From the NCBI GenBank assembly GCA_021209875.1, contig JAGYVD010000001.1, positions 3,534,001-3,598,000 of the forward strand: 64,000 nucleotides of DNA, given 5' to 3'. Within the stretch, counting starts at the first letter, position 1, and the number at the start of each line of letters is the position of its first letter. Below, piece by piece: positions 24,286-35,888 of this stretch. The position numbers were made by a program, and so were the translations under genes. This stretch comes from Rosellinia necatrix. Its lineage: Eukaryota > Ascomycota > Sordariomycetes > Xylariales > Xylariaceae. A model generated the notes under the pieces. The model was given only the letters and a program-made list of their open reading frames with translations. It had not been told where the DNA came from and searched no databases.

Positions 24286-24330
24286 GGGATCGCAGGGATC
24301 GCAGGGATCACAGGGATCACAGGGATCGCA
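24286..24330. repeat. 9-bp tandem repeat GGGATCRCA, five units
   Basis: Five exact-length units (GGGATCGCA, GGGATCGCA, GGGATCACA, GGGATCACA, GGGATCGCA) lie 146 bp upstream of the RPB7 start codon. Confidence 0.93.
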
Positions 24331-25441
24331 GGGGATTGGGTCGGCGGAGGCCGGGGCGCGCGCGCGTTGCGCCGAGGTGCGAATTGGTCGTGACGACGCT
24401 GGCTGGGCTCACTGTTCCATACCATGAAAAGAATGTGAAGTGGAAGGACGGGGCGGTCGGCGATGGCTCGGGAACAGGCGGCGGCGGACGACCGAGCGAC
24501 ACCGCGATACTCCGGGGCGGATGCGATTATGGCGGCCTCGAAGACGTCGGGGGGCGCAATAAACAGTGTTACCGCGGAGAAGGAGAAGACGGGCTGACCG
24601 TGGGTGTCAGAGAGGAAGCGCGACGAAAAAGAGCACAGTCGGATGGGCGGAAAGTTGAAACCATAGGTGTTGTCAAAAACGCGCGGCGTCGCCCTGTCGT
24701 GGTTCGTCGAGGTAGGTGGAAGCTTATCGGTACTTGAAAAAATGAGTGAAGGTCAATGGAACTTGAAGATGCACAATTTGGATGGACAAAGGAAGGCTGG
24801 CTGCCTTACCTACCTACAGTACTTGATGCGCCAGCCTCACTCCTAAAGCAGACCTAGAGGGCGGCGCCTATCTAGTTCGTTCCTAGGTAATGGGTACTGC
24901 AATGAACTACGGGAAAGAGTGCGTGGCAGAGGTAACTAATACTTGCACAGATACTTGGACAAATCGATATGCGTCTAAAAAGGATCATGCGGTAAACAGT
25001 GACATTTCACTTGAGCCTCACTAGGTAGTTATAGTATACCTACCTGCCTACTTAAGTAGTGTACAACCTGTAGAGTACACTATACAGATCCCCACCGACC
25101 AAGAACCTACCTAGGTACCTTACCTACTCACTTATAGCAGGGTGATTTGTAGCCTCCATACTCCATATAACTATTTACTTACCTTAGGTTACCAACCTAC
25201 TTGCACCCTCGTCTTACAGACACCATGTACTTTTGACCCCCCCCTCCCAACTCCCGAGATCCTGTACTCTCGCATACGCCGCCCAAAGCGATCTACACAT
25301 GTAGTTAGCCACACGCTTTCCGTCTCACCTCTCGAGTATAGGTTGGGTTAGACCCAATAACGGCGATCTGGGCATTCATCCGACCGCACAAGCATACCGA
25401 ACCCCCGAAACTGCTTTGCGCGCGCGCGCCCGTCATTTAGA
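24331..25441. other. Intergenic region between divergent RPB7 and Mpo1-like genes
   Basis: The RPB7-proximal third is GC-rich; the rest contains TACCTA/TAGGTA clusters (24815-24830, 25020-25130). The 159-codon plus-strand frame through 24258-24737 runs through the 9-bp repeat and has no recognisable domain; I regard it as non-coding. Confidence 0.55.
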
Positions 25442-26209
25442 ATGGCTCTCAACCTCGAGAGACAGCTCACCTTTGTAAGTCTTGATGCCGGTGCCAATGT
25501 CGATATCCGTGCCCCGTCGTGCTCTCCCTTGTTGCGGTGGTGCTGATCTGGCCTCGAAGTACGGTGCATACCACGACAACCCTATCAACGTCGCTATTCA
25601 CATGGTCTGCGTCCCATTGATTCTATTCAGTGGCTTCACTCTTGTATGCCGCTCCTCTCCTGCCTCCCTATTCACCGGCAGCTATCCACCGGTAGCTCTT
25701 GCTCGAGATCTAATCGAGCCCTCCCCCCCCTACTGTAGGCTGCCAATACGGGCACACTCATCCCACTCCCCGATGCCATAACCGTACCGAACCTCGATCT
25801 CAATCTCGGCACGCTTGCCGCTCTCGCTTGGGGTGGCTTATATGTCCTCCTGGAGCCCGTGGCTGGCACCGTGTTAGCATTTATATGCTTGGGGGCTGCG
25901 GCGCTAGGGAAGTCTGCAATGTCCCACGATGCCGCCTTGACTAATAAGACGGCCCTCGCTGTACACATCGCCTGCTGGTTACTTCAATTTCTAGGACACG
26001 GCGCCTTCGAGGGGCGAGCGCCTGCCCTTCTGGACAACTTGGTCCAGGCCGTCTTTCTCGCCCCTTTGTTCGTGTGGCTTGAGTTTTTATTCAAGTTTGG
26101 TTACAGGCGCGAGCTTCAGGGCCGCGTGGAGAAGGCCGTAAAGGCTGAGATTGCGAAGTTCAAGATTCAAAAGGCGGCTGCGGGGGCCAAGAACGGGAAA
26201 GCTCAGTGA
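25442..26209 (+). CDS. Mpo1-like ER 2-hydroxy fatty acid dioxygenase (DUF962/YGL010w family)
   Basis: Three exons: 25442-25474, 25560-25643 and 25739-26209. The introns (GTAAGT...AAG and GTATGC...TAG) join in frame to give 195 residues, slightly longer than yeast Mpo1. The family signatures are YGAYHDNPINVAIHMVCVP (His16, His25) and FLGHGAFEGRAPALLDN (His126). Hydrophobic segments lie at about 22-39, 63-95, 113-125 and 140-158. Yeast Mpo1 is an Fe(II)-dependent dioxygenase of the ER that carries out α-oxidation of 2-hydroxy fatty acids derived from phytosphingosine. The conserved His residues visible here fit that role. A Lys/Ala-rich C-terminal tail (AKFKIQKAAAGAKNGKAQ) faces the cytosol by inference. 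The first exon encodes only MALNLERQLTF, so automatic annotation can miss it. The same activity is inferred, not shown. Confidence 0.93.
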
Positions 26210-26623
26210 GGAGTTACGTGATAAAAGCCTGATCACAAAGTTCAGACAAACAATGCTGCCGATATCGAAGCGACACGCCATCCCCTTAGCATGCGGCTAC
26301 TCATACGAGAATACAAAAGACCCAGAAAACTCGCAGACGCTTCAGTCACCTCGTGAGTCAGGTCTAATGGTCCTCGCGAGTCGGTTGCGGGGAGGTGGCT
26401 ACGAAAAAACTGCTAGGAGACAGTGGCGTCACGGTGGTGAGGATTTTTAATTTCGTACCGTAATCGGTCATTGATACCCCTGGTGCATCACTTGAAGTTT
26501 ATAAGAGTCTGTAGTTGCTAATTTGCTATGTGTTATATCCCAAGTCGGACTGCAATTATAGTTTACCCAGCTCAAACTTCATCCTTCAACACTAAACAAA
26601 AATTATGTATAACCCAAACAAAA
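26210..26623. other. Short gap between two convergent 3' ends
   Basis: This contains the 3' flanks of the Mpo1-like gene and of the Cys/His-rich gene. An optional last exon of the latter (26549-26526, ending in SDLGYNT) would fall here if its GTGAGT donor at 26638 is used. Confidence 0.5.
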
Positions 26624-27909
26624 CTAAAGCACACTCACATTTAGCCCTCCCCAGACGCCGTGGATTTTTATGTAGGTTTGTTCGAAACCTTCTGGTGGTG
26701 TGTCCCGGTCCCACTTATTGTAGTTGAATTGATTATCGAGATAAACATCTGAGTGTGCTGCCCCCAGCTGGAATTACCAATTGCGATATGAGGGCCGAAG
26801 AGAAACGTGCTTGTGTCTACTTACAAGAACCGCACCTTGCGTCGCTTGGGCTGAGGTCGGTCGCCAGTTGGGCCGCTGATCAACTGTGAGGTCAAGCATA
26901 CAAACGAAATATCGGAGCCAACCGGGCGTAATACGGCTTTCTCCCTAGTCTTACCTAGCCAGTTAGCCTTCCTCGGTTCTTTCTCCCAGAATGGCTTATG
27001 GTTAGTTGAATCTCTTCTCTTTGCGCTGGGTGCATGTTCTACTTGAAACGTGGTCGTCACCCTACTTGGACGAGAGGTCACTGGCTGGGTGCTGGGATCT
27101 CGTATCGAGTGAGAAATGTGGCCTGTCTTGTGTCTTAACTCGGGACGCCCTGCGGTCTGGGGTCTAGCCGCGAACGATCGGTCGTGCCGAGGGCCTGGAG
27201 GGGGGCCGACAGCTGGCGGGAGATTTGACGTATTGTTGGGGAATCGGCTGAAGTCCTGGTAGACCGGTTTTGGTCGGACTGGTTTGGCTATAGGCCGAGC
27301 ATCACCGTAGGTCGGCATCCACTCCTGTCCATCATCAGATCTCCCGGTCTTTACTTTTTGACTTTCCTGTATTCTCTCTCTAAAACTCGGGCCTGGGGCT
27401 CGCGGATGGCTTCTTAATTTATCATGGGAGGAAACGGGGGGCGCGGCGGCTGCCTCGCGAGCGTAAGCGTCCTTCTTCGCCAATGTCTCCGGATGGTAGT
27501 AGAGATCGGACAGCCAAACACTGGTTTCGACGTGAATAATATTATGCCTCGATTCTTGTCCGTGGCGGCGATGACTGTTCAACGTCTGGAGAGTAGCCCT
27601 AGCCGTCTCTTTACGTTCCTCCAGGAAAACCTCTGGGTACCCTTGTTTGCGCACCCTTAGAGCACCTTGGCCGACATCATCTGCTCTAAGGTTGCCCTTC
27701 TTTACTGAACAGGCCTGGCAGTAAGCTTGGTTCCGGAGATGGTGTGGCACAACCTTACCGCAGTCCGTCTTCTTGACGCTCCGCCGAAACAGGCGCCCAA
27801 CCAGCCCCATGGGTGAATCTTGCTGCATCTGGTGGTACGTGGGGCACGAGGATCTGGTGGTGGTGACATGGCCACATTTAGTGAAGTGCTGATATGTCTT
27901 GACGCACAT
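26624..27909 (-). CDS. Uncharacterised protein with N-terminal Cys/His cluster
   Basis: Proposed exons are 27909-26955, 26883-26825 and 26767-26624 (385 residues). Both introns have textbook ends (GTAAGA...CACAG, 71 bp; GTAAGT...TTCCAG, 57 bp) and preserve the frame. Reading through without splicing would stop at 26821, giving 362 residues. The N-terminus has Cys2, Cys12-Gly-His14, Cys22, Cys50 and a CQAC pair at 64-67. This arrangement could bind zinc and recurs in a large group of uncharacterised Sordariomycete proteins. The middle is basic and Pro/Arg-rich with no recognisable domain. The added 3' exons contain FNYNKWDRDTPPEGF and IHGVWGGLN, which look like structured protein rather than translated intron. 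An alternative fourth exon exists at 26549-26526. The function is unknown. Confidence 0.72.
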
Positions 27910-30240
27910 GGTCGATCTTGCTTGGCTAGGTCGGTCCTCAGCCCTCTTTTAGAAACAAGGAAAAAAATCTCGCGGGTACACTTCCTAGTTCTCTTTTTGG
28001 GTAGCCCGACTAATTCGTCAACGCTTCCAAGAATATGGCGTTTGATATGTCTGCCAGCACGTACCTCGGTTTCCCAACTAGGTCAATTTAATCCGAAGAG
28101 ATTCCCTGCTTTTAAATATGTGCGACACATAAGATCTTTGTTATAGAGTCCTGCAAAACAGGGCCTTGCCCTGCTTAGCAAGGACTCTCTCTGAAAACCT
28201 CGCGTCTCTTTACTTGCCTGGTATCAATACAACAATGCTGCTGCAATTCCACGGCCGTCTAAATATCAAACAATAGAGTCGTACCAAAGAAACCCTCCGT
28301 TTGATGGGACAGTGCCTTTGTCATGGCGTCTTGAAAGGCGCCATGCATGGACAAGCTTGTAAGAAAGGGCCGAAGAGACAATAAAGTCCTTCATTCAGTC
28401 GCAGGGAGCGCTGCTCTTAGTCCGGCGAGCTGACTTGGTCATTATCTCCACCATCCCGTCAGTTAGGCCGGTTTAATGCAATGCACCCGCTCCGGCCGGC
28501 CTATAGGGCCCGGTAAATGCTCAGGTTGTCATTCCAAGGCATTAAACGAGAACCAGTGTTGTGTGGTGCGAGGTATACCCTCGTGTTCCTAACACCGCTT
28601 GTTCGCCGCTTGCCCCGTCTAAGCTCCGCCTGCGTGCTCAATCGCATAGTACTTCTTACTTTGCACCGACGAGCTCCAAGCGGTCTGCCGACAGCGAGGA
28701 TATCCCCAAATAAAGCTTTAGAGCCGACACAGGCAGGGAACCTGGTCCCTGGCGAGACTATGCCAACCCACAGTTTCTCAAATCAACTGAACCATGGACA
28801 AGAGGGTACGTGAACGTGGCTAGGTAGAAGTTCAATACATGTCAAACAACTAAATCAGGTTGAACACATTACATATGTAAATACCCGTCGATTGGTTCTC
28901 CTGTACCACCCCGTACGTATTCTGCCTTGGCAGGTAGGGACAGTAGTTAGTCCATGCTACGGGACGAGCGGGAGTCCGAGCGCAGCGGTGACGCGACGAC
29001 CATAAGTCCCGGGGAAGGCGGGAATGCAGGAGGGCGAAAAAGGAAAAGAAGAGAGGAGAAAGAAAGAAAAAAAAAAAAAAGGAAGAGGCGAAAACGAAAA
29101 TCGGTGTCGCCTACTCCCTCTCGTGACACTCTAAGGCTTGCCCATACTATGTAAATGTCAGACCCAGAAGGCGATAGCGCAACTCCGGCACTGCACCGCA
29201 TGAGCAGATCCGTAGAACCAACCCTCTTCAGTCGTCTCGCTTGTTTGCTCGCTTGCGTCTTCGCTCATTCGGGGCCGATGAAAACCAGCCAGCAAGGTCC
29301 TCCAACGCCGGGTCGCCCCGCGAATCAAAGGCCGACATACGAAGGCAACTGGAGTTATTATGAAGAAGAAGAAGAAGAAGAAGGGGGAAAATAGATCACC
29401 CCCACGAAAAAGCAAGCAAGCGAAAGAGCGCTCCACCCCAGGAAATAATGGTGCCATGATACCGTACAAAGGAAGAATCGAGACACCCCCGAACGCAAAC
29501 GCAAATTAAACCGAACCAAACACGGCCCAAACGCAACCCCAACGCAACCCCGTTATGCGGCTCCCTACCTAGTTCGGGAAGAGGAGGTAAGAAACAGCTC
29601 TTTATCCTCTTCGTCGCCTGTCAAATCGGATCGAGAGGCAGACGGATGTGTCAGATGGGAGACAGGTAGGGAGACAGATAGAGAGCCAGATAAGGAGAGG
29701 GAGAGGGGCCCTCGTGATCCCAGTTCCGTATCAGTACCATGCTGGTGATTATGCCAAGGGGCATCATCGATATACACTATACACCTCATACAAGTAGTTT
29801 GTGCCCAGAGGCCTCATATGACCAGGGGATATGGACCAGTGTTGATGAATGTATGGTACCGTGTACAGCAGCACCGTAGCGTAGCGTAGCGTAGAGTAGA
29901 GCTCAGGGCCACCCCCGGCCGATGCTCTGGGGCGGCTCTTTTCTTGGGCATCGTAGGGGTCGGGCGAAGCTCCCCAACGAGCATAGGGAGGAAAGCTTCG
30001 ATCTCGGGAGCGGTAGGCAGGCCATGGACAAATCCAACATACCCGTCAAATCAATCATGAACTGAGAGAAGTCTCGTGGGTTGGGGGATGAAGTGGCTTT
30101 AGTGATTATTCTCAGGCTATACCACTTTTAGCCTAGAACCACCGACCTACCTTGCGTATGTACATACACTACATGCCTAACGTACATATGTATCCAAACC
30201 TGACTCAAGTTCACTACAGTACCAATAGGTACCTACCTAA

Positions 30241-30279
30241 AGTACCTGCCTAGAGTACCTTCCTAGAGTGCCGACCTGG
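30241..30279. repeat. 13-bp tandem, three units
   Basis: AGTACCTGCCTAG, AGTACCTTCCTAG and a diverged AGTGCCGACCTGG lie end to end. Confidence 0.8.
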
Positions 30280-32956
30280 GTAGGCACTACGTTACCCACC
30301 TAGTGCTAGTGCTAGTGCCCAATCTCGATGCTCTCAGTAAGTACATACTTTACATGGGTGAGGAGTCTTAGTTTATGTATGTACCTACTTACACCAGAAG
30401 CAAGTCCTGTGAACAACCGCGCGCGCCGTAACAAACGGAAGACGCGATCGTCACCCTCGCACAATCGTGGCAGGTTTTGGGTGCACCTCGCAGGACGTAA
30501 CGGATACAAAGCACACCGATATAGGACATAGAAATTATATGAGAGTCGTAGGGTCGGAAGAGGTTGCCGCTGGCTCTTCAAGGAACCTATCGCAGACAGT
30601 GTGAGACAAGTAACGAACATACTCTTAGCAATCGAGTTTGTTCATCGACTATCATTACTTACTACTCAACTAAATAGACAATTGTGTCCAGGTCGGTGGG
30701 CTTTGCACGGGATTTGCCTCATCCGAGAAAGCAGTGCTTACCTGGGTAGATAGGAGACGTTGTCTCCTGCAGCTTGTTGATCTAGGATAATAATTACCGG
30801 TCCTCGGTAAAATGAGATGAAATGTTTCGTTCAATGCAGTCTAATGGAAAAACTCTTTGCCACGCGCTCTTGTCATTTTCTTCCTGACTAGTCTATTAAA
30901 ATCGGACGAGATCTACTTGCCAAGACAGCTTATACGCCTCTGTGCTTATGTTGATGTAGATACATGTTCGAGACAGCACCAAGGGGGAAAGCTTGATATT
31001 TCCAACAAAGTAGTAGTAGCTATCACTAAAAAGGACTTTGACTATCCGGCAAACAGTATTGATTGTAGTGCTACACGATTGCCTGTTGGTCAAGTAAGAT
31101 ATTACCGAGTCAGAAACTCAGCCGTCGAGAGTACATTATATGTGATCATAGCGCCTCTGGTTAGGGTTGTAACACCACAGCTATAATGAACGCCCTGTGG
31201 TAATTTTTTTCTTCTCAACCCTAGGTGCTCTCGTTGCATTCCGTTGAGTGTAGGGTTTGCATTTCTGAAGCACCTAGTCACAAAGTTTAATCTGCTTTTA
31301 CCTGTTACGAGACTATAAATTAAAATATCTGTAAAAAAAACAGAAAAAAGCCAGTCTTCTATACAAACGCGTGTCTGAAGTCTATCGTCCTAGCGCATCC
31401 AGGTAATGATTCCAATCTCCAAGACACAGGTCCATATAGCGTATATGGCCTTGTTAGAATCGAAAGAATGCACCAGGCGCATTTCGCAGACTTCCAGTGG
31501 TTAGGAACCAACTTATCCGCTGCAACCTTAACCAAGTAATTATTCGTCTCCGCCAAGCGGCCGGATAACCACAACCAGTAGTGCAGTGCTCACTGCATCA
31601 AATTGACCGCTGGTCTCGGGACTGTACCCGATCGTGAGGGGCAGATAGCTCCTAGAAAACCGGCAGAGTACGACGCTGAAACAACTAGGCGCTGCGCATG
31701 GGGAGCTAGAGTGTACCGAGAGATCTCACTTAGAGCCCACACGCGTAACCGAACACACCCGGCAGGGCAAGATCCTCCTACGTCTGCATATTGAGGGTGG
31801 TATGGGCACCGCCATTACGTAGGTAGAGAGGGTGGTTTGTTCCGGCCCTCTGGTCACCTGTACCTAATATAACGAACGGAACAAGCACACGTGCCCTCTC
31901 CCTCCTCCTTGAATCGGTTGTTAGCACTGACGAATATTAACAAGGACGGTATATCGGGGAGGTATGGATCCGGAAACGGGATAATAAGCGTCTTCCTCGG
32001 TATTGATGTCAGACGCATTTATAAGCATTACGCTAATGGTTCTTGTAATTATATGATGCAGGCTGAGCTTATTGGAACCTGAGAAAAAAGGCTCCCGGCC
32101 GTAACAGGCCAGCGCGGAGGATGTTTGCAGCCCGCTCTAGAGGCGGGAAGTGGGAGGGAGGGAGGGAGGATGATACTGGGGCGAGGGGAGGGCAGGGAAA
32201 AAGAAGGCTAGAACCCAAAATGCCAGGTGAAGATGCTTGTTCGTCGGAACGGTTGAACTGGCAGACAGACTCGATGTCGTCGCGGTGTTTTTGACGCCTG
32301 GGGTTCGGTTGTACGTGTGTGCCAATCGGGCGAGACCGGATGATAGGTAGCTTTCCGTCGAGACATAAGCGTTATGACGACGCCATGATCCCATCGCCAT
32401 GGCATGGCTGGTGCTAGAAGGCGGTTGGTCGACGTAGGTCGGAGAGAGCACGTTTGATGCCGGCAATAATGCTTATTACTACGCTATCACCGCTAACAGG
32501 CCCCTAGATCTGCTCTCTAGACTAGCTTTTAGTTAGACTAACCGTCAAAACCGTTGCACTATTGAACCGTTTCAAAGCCAGCTCCTCGCTGCATCTGCAT
32601 ACACATGTACATACATGTCGACTTGCTTGTACCCATAAGTACTGCAACACAAACTTGGACTCGCGCAAAGAGCATTGAAATAGTATAATTATTGAAATTA
32701 CCCAGATAGGACAAGCCGGGCTAGGGCAAACGTGACAAGCGCGCTAGGCCCGAAGCAGACACAGATTCCAGAAGCTATTGATTGGACCAAGATACCTGAG
32801 GCGCCGGAGAACCTTGGGTCTGCCGATTCTCCCGCCCAAAGCGGCGATAGGTCCCGCCAAGGGGGATCCGATGCCAAGATCTCAACGCACGGGACTCATG
32901 CATCTTATAACGCCGACAGGATACTTCCATTAGTATATAGCAGGTAGTCTTGGGTA

Positions 32957-33083
32957 GTAGCTAGCATCAGCACCAGCAGCAAACCAGCAGCAGCAGCAGT
33001 AGCAGCGGCAGTAGCACCAGAAGTGGCAGTAGCACCAGCACCAAGAATCAGCAGCAACGGCGGTGGCGGTGGCGGCGTCGGGC

Positions 33084-33119
<36 letters not shown>

Positions 33120-33122
33120 TGG
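32957..33122. repeat. CAG/GCA triplet tract followed by GCGGTG and GA microsatellite
   Basis: Imperfect CAGCAG/CAGTAGCAC units run into CGGTGG repeats and then a nearly pure (GA)n run at 33083-33119. It is not in an assignable gene. Confidence 0.9.
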
Positions 33123-33504
33123 AGAGAGATAGGGAGGCGGCGGCGGCGGGGAGGGGGCCTCTCGGATCGCACATCCAGGTAACTAACTAGGTAGCCAACT
33201 AACCCAACTAACTAGGTAACCTTAGCCTTTAGGTATGTACTTAAGTCTTGAGTAGGTAACTAAGGTTAACCAACCAACCAACCTAACTACTAACTAACCA
33301 ACTAACCAACTAACCAGCCAACCAACTAACTAACTAACTACACTACTTACCCTTGGGCCCTTCTTTTTCTTCTTCCTCTTCCCCTTCTCCCTAGCGCGCC
33401 TGTACTCGTCGTATACTCGGATTCTGTGGTTACTGCGAAGTCGCGCTTGTCCTGTCGTGGGTGCGCGCGCCGCTCGCGCGTTTCCTCGCCTTTACCCTCC
33501 CTAG

Positions 33505-33515
33505 AGAGAGAAGAT

Positions 33516-33565
<50 letters not shown>

Positions 33566-33612
33566 TACAACCCTCCCTCCTCCCCTCCCTCTTTTTTTTT
33601 TTTTTTTTTTTG
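33505..33612. repeat. (GA)n tract followed by pyrimidine and T-tract
   Basis: A GAGAGA run (about 33510-33563) is followed by CCCTCC-type pyrimidine sequence and about 20 T residues (33592-33611). Purine and pyrimidine blocks lie next to each other on the same strand. Confidence 0.92.
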
Positions 33613-33900
33613 GTTTGTTTTATTCTTCCTTCCTCTCCCACCCCCCCATTCGAGGCGGCACGGCAAAGGTGCCGTGTGCCTAGGATGCTGTAGATCTTGG
33701 GTTGCGTCACAGCGTTGCTGCAATGCACTGTACCTTGGGTGTTGCGTGGTTTGGCATGCGAATCTTGCTGTTCAGTGCATCCAGCGCATGGCAGATGCTT
33801 ATTATTAGCATTGGCATCGCATGGCCTAGGTCGCAATGCCCTCTTCCGTCCGTGTGCGGGTGTGTGGGCGTGTCGGCGCGCGGGCGTGTGTGTATGCAAT

Positions 33901-33990
33901 GTGGTAGTGCGGTAGTGCGGTTGTGTGGTTGTGTGGTTGTGTGGTTGTGTGCTTATGTGGTTATGTGCTTATGTGGTTGTGTGGTAGTGT
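33901..33990. repeat. Degenerate GTGGTTGT minisatellite
   Basis: About eleven 8-bp units related to GTGGTTGT (variants GTGCGGTA, GTGCTTAT, GTGGTTAT). Open frames across it are artefacts of the repeat. Confidence 0.9.
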
Positions 33991-34500
33991 ACATATTGTT
34001 AGAACCGTTGCTTTTCCCCAACGATTCGTCGCGCGGAACGTGGGATGCTAGTGCTAGTGCTGGGACGAGGGTCAACCTACCCAACCTAGAACCTTACCTG
34101 CCTGTGCGCACGGCTACCGTACTTACGTGATCTATCGGCTCCCATCTCACGAGGTGGCTACCTATTCTAGCCGAACGGCGATCGGTTGGGTCCTCTGGAC
34201 GGGGTGGATGGAGATAGTCTTGCCGACAAGATGAGGCCCGAGCCGGGGAGAGGGAAGCAGGAACAACGAGAGAGGGACATAAAAATATGACATGTAATAA
34301 TCGTTTGTTGGCGCTCGCGTGGTTCCATCTTCGGTCACGCGGATGACAGAAAACGGGGTACCTATAATAGAGGCTCTTGGGACCCCCGCTCGGAACTCTT
34401 GAAAAGCCTGGCCTCAATTTGAAGCATCCGTGGTCACGCACAATAAAGACGCTTTTTATCTTTCGTGGGGGTAACTGAGGAAAAGAAACCGCGATATGTA

Positions 34501-34526
34501 GGTTATATGTAGGTTATATGTAGGTA
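34501..34526. repeat. 11-bp tandem GGTTATATGTA
   Basis: Two full units plus a partial third, preceded by ATGTA. Confidence 0.8.
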
Positions 34527-35726
34527 GGTGATAAATGGACCGGAGGCTTAGCACTCTGCCTATTAACGATAGCAGGGAGCCGTTATAACCACTGTAATCG
34601 TGCTCAGGAGGGGCTCCGATGGAAAATCAGACCGGGGTGCACACGGGAGTGTACACCATCTTGACTAATTGGACTAACATAACCTTGGAAGAAACCGAGC
34701 TCCATTGCCCTGCTGTGCGGCCACAATGCTTGATTACTTGGTGCTTGGATGCGAAGAGCGGCTGCGACCAGGTGACCTACTGCCCTCTAAACCGCTCGCT
34801 CCGAGTCATATAGGCAAAACAAGAAAGTAAATAACGACAGCCCTCCGTCCCAAACTTTCCTCCGCCGTGGCTCGAACCGTGTAGGTAGGGCGTGGCTGAT
34901 TCGGCGAGGCTCACAAATCTGAGAGATGGTGGGATGTCTGGAGGGGTCTGTTTGGCTTATCAGCTATAGCGTATGAACCATGCCATGTCATATTTATATT
35001 AAGATAGATCAACAGATGAACCTTGCAGGTATTCCGGATTGACTCAATTTCAAGACCTTCGCTGCCAACCGTACCACGATTTACCCCTTTGACGACATCA
35101 CCCCCAGATGGTATCACCCGTATGCTCCGTCTATCGCCATCCATCATAGCCTAGGGGCAGAGATCCGGACTGGACTTCCTATCTCATGTCCGCATCGCGA
35201 ACTTCTCTACCCTGAACGGAACCCCTCGTGTTCCATCGACCTGTCATCAAAGGCGTAATAGCAGAGAAAGGTGGGGATTTCTAGATCTTATTTGGCTTCC
35301 TGCGTGTGCGGTCTAGTCCACCCTCGTTGCCGTACGGCTTCGGCCTATGTCACCTTCTCGTTACCGACCCTCGTTGATAGGTTCCCCGAATCCACAGGAT
35401 ACCGCCGTCTGCGCAGCCGGCGGTTGTCCCAGCATCACCACGCCAAGACGCCCTTGAGATAGAAGAACAGTGGTGCAGATTAGCCCCTCCCCCCGGCTCC
35501 CGAACCAACGCCATGCCTAAGAAACCCAAGAAACCCATATGAACTCCGAAAGAAAGAAGTAGGCGGCTGCACACGTGAAATGCCCGGGGAATCAAGAACC
35601 ATCTGTAGTTCGAACGCAGAGGAACTCCGAGGTCTTTAAGGTCGATACCTGGTTTCAGGCCGACAGGCTGCCGCTTGTTTTGACTTGTGGCGCAATTATG
35701 CTGCCGTCAGCTAGCTGGGTTCCGTG

Positions 35727-35888
35727 TCAGCCGCATAGTGGACATCGGCCGGGCTGAACGATGTAGCGCTCGTGCGGGCCTCTGGGACACGCGCTCTTAT
35801 GGCTTCCGTCTATGGAAGTGCGGAAGAAGTGTGCACCCGGATCCAGACAGGTTGTGTATATGTAGTAGTTTTTGGTAAAGTCGCACAT
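35727..35888 (-). CDS. Small Cys-rich fungal protein (MCDFTKNYYIYT family)
   Basis: A 53-residue protein starting at 35888 with MCDFTKNYYIYTTC and ending GRCPLCG. I recognise the start and the phrases DPGAHFFRTS and CPRGPHERYIV as a widespread, uncharacterised family of very small cytoplasmic proteins in Pezizomycotina. Cysteines at positions 2, 14, 34, 49 and 52 could form a metal-binding or disulfide arrangement; the final CPLC is knuckle-like. No signal peptide is visible. The frame stays open upstream to 36155, but those residues do not look conserved, so the ATG at 35888 is chosen. It is the only gene I can support in a 12.7-kb stretch and would be dropped by length-filtered gene callers. 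The function is unknown. Confidence 0.8.
   Translation of the reverse strand: MCDFTKNYYIYTTCLDPGAHFFRTSIDGSHKSACPRGPHERYIVQPGRCPLCG

Larger units (their letters stand above)
27910..35726. other. 7.8-kb gene-poor region with many simple repeats
   Basis: No convincing gene was found. It contains purine-rich runs (29032-29085), (GAA)n near 29363-29385, GTAGC repeats near 29876-29895, a 13-bp tandem (30241-30279) and an inverted pair CTAGGTGCT/AGCACCTAG (31221-31229, 31269-31277). Further on are GGGA repeats (32152-32168), CAG-type sequence with GA runs (32960-33120), ACTAACCA words (33180-33345), a second GA run with a T-tract (33505-33612), and GTGGTTGT and GGTTATATGTA arrays. Confidence 0.55.

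Noticed and set aside
24258..24737. 159-codon plus-strand frame
   Set aside because: Starts in the 9-bp repeat, Arg/Gly-rich, no family, and lies in the RPB7 promoter region.
33426..34130. Several frames of 70-140 codons
   Set aside because: Built on GA and GTGGTTGT repeats; no protein-like composition outside them.
34865..34885. Reverse B-box-like GCTCGAACC
   Set aside because: No cloverleaf could be drawn on the minus strand.
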